DNA of 5,057 nucleotides from an uncultured Thiotrichaceae bacterium (GTDB lineage: Bacteria; Pseudomonadota; Gammaproteobacteria; Thiotrichales; Thiotrichaceae), in NCBI GenBank assembly GCA_937931765.1, contig CALHAO010000472.1, forward strand, positions 1-5,057, given 5' to 3'. Position 1 is the stretch's first letter. Each line of letters opens with the position of its first letter. The position numbers and the translations under genes were made by a program. The notes beneath the pieces are model-generated. The model was not told the DNA's origin, did no database searches, and was given only the letters and a program-made list of their open reading frames with translations. Shown here piece after piece: positions 4,737-5,057 of this stretch.

Positions 4737-4765
4737 ATTATAATTACAAGTTATTACTTAAAAAG
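4737..4765 (-). promoter_or_regulatory. Probable sigma-70 promoter of the T3SS operon
   Basis: A perfect TATAAT lies at 4737-4742, 32 bases before the sctC ATG. The -35 region at a 17-base spacer is poor (CTTTTT), which suggests an activator-dependent promoter. It lies directly after the terminator of the IclR-family gene and before the first T3SS gene, with no other candidate better placed. The 4717-4829 gap is strongly AT-rich, so the -10 match alone is modest evidence. Confidence 0.45.
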
Positions 4766-4777
4766 TCGACAAATAAC
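4750..4777. promoter_or_regulatory. Dyad at the operon promoter, possible operator
   Basis: GTTATT and AATAAC are perfect 6-bp inverted arms 16 bases apart, with the small palindromes GTCGAC and ACTT-TTT-AAGT between them. The dyad covers the weak -35 region, where a dimeric activator or repressor could bind. The bound factor is unknown and AT-rich DNA gives such dyads by chance. Confidence 0.25.
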
Positions 4778-4792
4778 AGGATAAACGCATAT

Positions 4793-4817
4793 AAAAACCG
4801 GAACAGCCGCTGCCGGT
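4793..4817 (-). terminator. Probable Rho-independent terminator of the IclR-family gene
   Basis: In minus-strand sense ACCGG-CAG-CGG-CTG-TT-CCGGT makes a 5-bp outer and 3-bp inner stem with a two-base bulge, then TTTT. It lies 12 bases after the regulator's stop codon and before the T3SS promoter, so it isolates the operon from upstream transcription. Confidence 0.6.
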
Positions 4818-4829
4818 ATAGGCCAGTAT

Positions 4830-5057
4830 TTAGCGTATAGTGACACTCGCATGATGCCCCAACTGCCCTGACAAATCATGACCAGCAGCCACAACCTCAG
4901 CAATCCAACTCAGCTGCCTGCGCTCAATAGGTGCTGAGACAGACATTCCGGCAATCGCCTTGCCGGTATTGTCATAAATTAAAACACCGATGCACCCCAC
5001 ATCGATTTCTGCCTCACCATTATCCAACGCATAACCTTGTTCCACTGCTTGCAGGCA
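4830..5057 (-). CDS. IclR-family transcriptional regulator, C-terminal end
   Basis: 75 residues, open to the right edge; the true start and the DNA-binding domain lie outside. The reading enters as CLQAVEQGYALDNGEAEIDV, then GCIGVLIYDNTGKAIAGMSV with SAPIERR. This is the end of the IclR effector-binding domain (family pattern GYAxDxEExxxGxRCIAxPVFDxxGxxxAxxSxSxP), and the final helix DLSGQLGHHAS recalls KdgR. Where the family usually has Arg-Cys, this protein has Gly-Cys. These proteins bind small carbon compounds and repress or activate metabolic genes. The gene has the same strand as the T3SS operon but is separated by a terminator and promoter, so it is probably an unrelated flanking gene; a regulatory link is possible but not shown. 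Confidence 0.9.
   Translation of the reverse strand, partial: CLQAVEQGYALDNGEAEIDVGCIGVLIYDNTGKAIAGMSVSAPIERRQLSWIAEVVAAGHDLSGQLGHHASVTIR

Overview
The window carries part of a non-flagellar type III secretion system (T3SS) operon. All its genes lie on the minus strand, so it reads from right to left. The YscC/D/E/F/G/I/J-like gene order, the split genes and the roughly mid-40s percent GC suggest a gammaproteobacterium, perhaps marine or host-associated. This is inference; no marker gene fixes the taxon. No tRNA, rRNA, CRISPR array or transposase gene was seen.

Right edge (about 4790-5057): the C-terminal end of an IclR-family regulator, closed by a probable Rho-independent terminator. An AT-rich gap of about 110 bases follows and holds a plausible sigma-70 promoter, so the T3SS operon appears to start here.

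Operon in transcription order: a short stand-alone secretin N-terminal protein (SctC N0-N1 only); sctD (FHA domain, one membrane span, periplasmic ring modules); a YscE-like needle co-chaperone; a small helical protein in the needle (sctF) position; a TPR chaperone in the sctG position; an inner-rod sctI with a long N-terminal extension; a lipoprotein sctJ without the usual C-terminal membrane helix; and a GNAT acetyltransferase whose start touches the end of sctJ and which runs off the left edge. Together these make the outer-membrane entry (SctC), the two inner-membrane rings (SctD, SctJ), the inner rod (SctI), and the needle with its chaperone pair (SctF with SctE and SctG). The secretin pore domain, the export gate, the ATPase and sctH are not in the window.

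The three larger intergenic gaps are structured. The sctC-sctD gap holds a hairpin with AGGGA in its loop, inside a strong Shine-Dalgarno for a 35-codon leader ORF that overlaps the sctD start. The sctE-sctF gap holds two hairpins with complementary loop bases and four GGA motifs, one at the sctF Shine-Dalgarno; this resembles a CsrA/RsmA target. The sctF-sctG gap holds a 13-bp stem-loop without a U-tract. The putative needle gene is thus bracketed by RNA structures, which fits the need for far more needle subunit than its neighbours. The least ordinary points are the split secretin with a DUF4124-like tail, the atypical needle candidate with its structured leader, and the acetyltransferase joined to sctJ.
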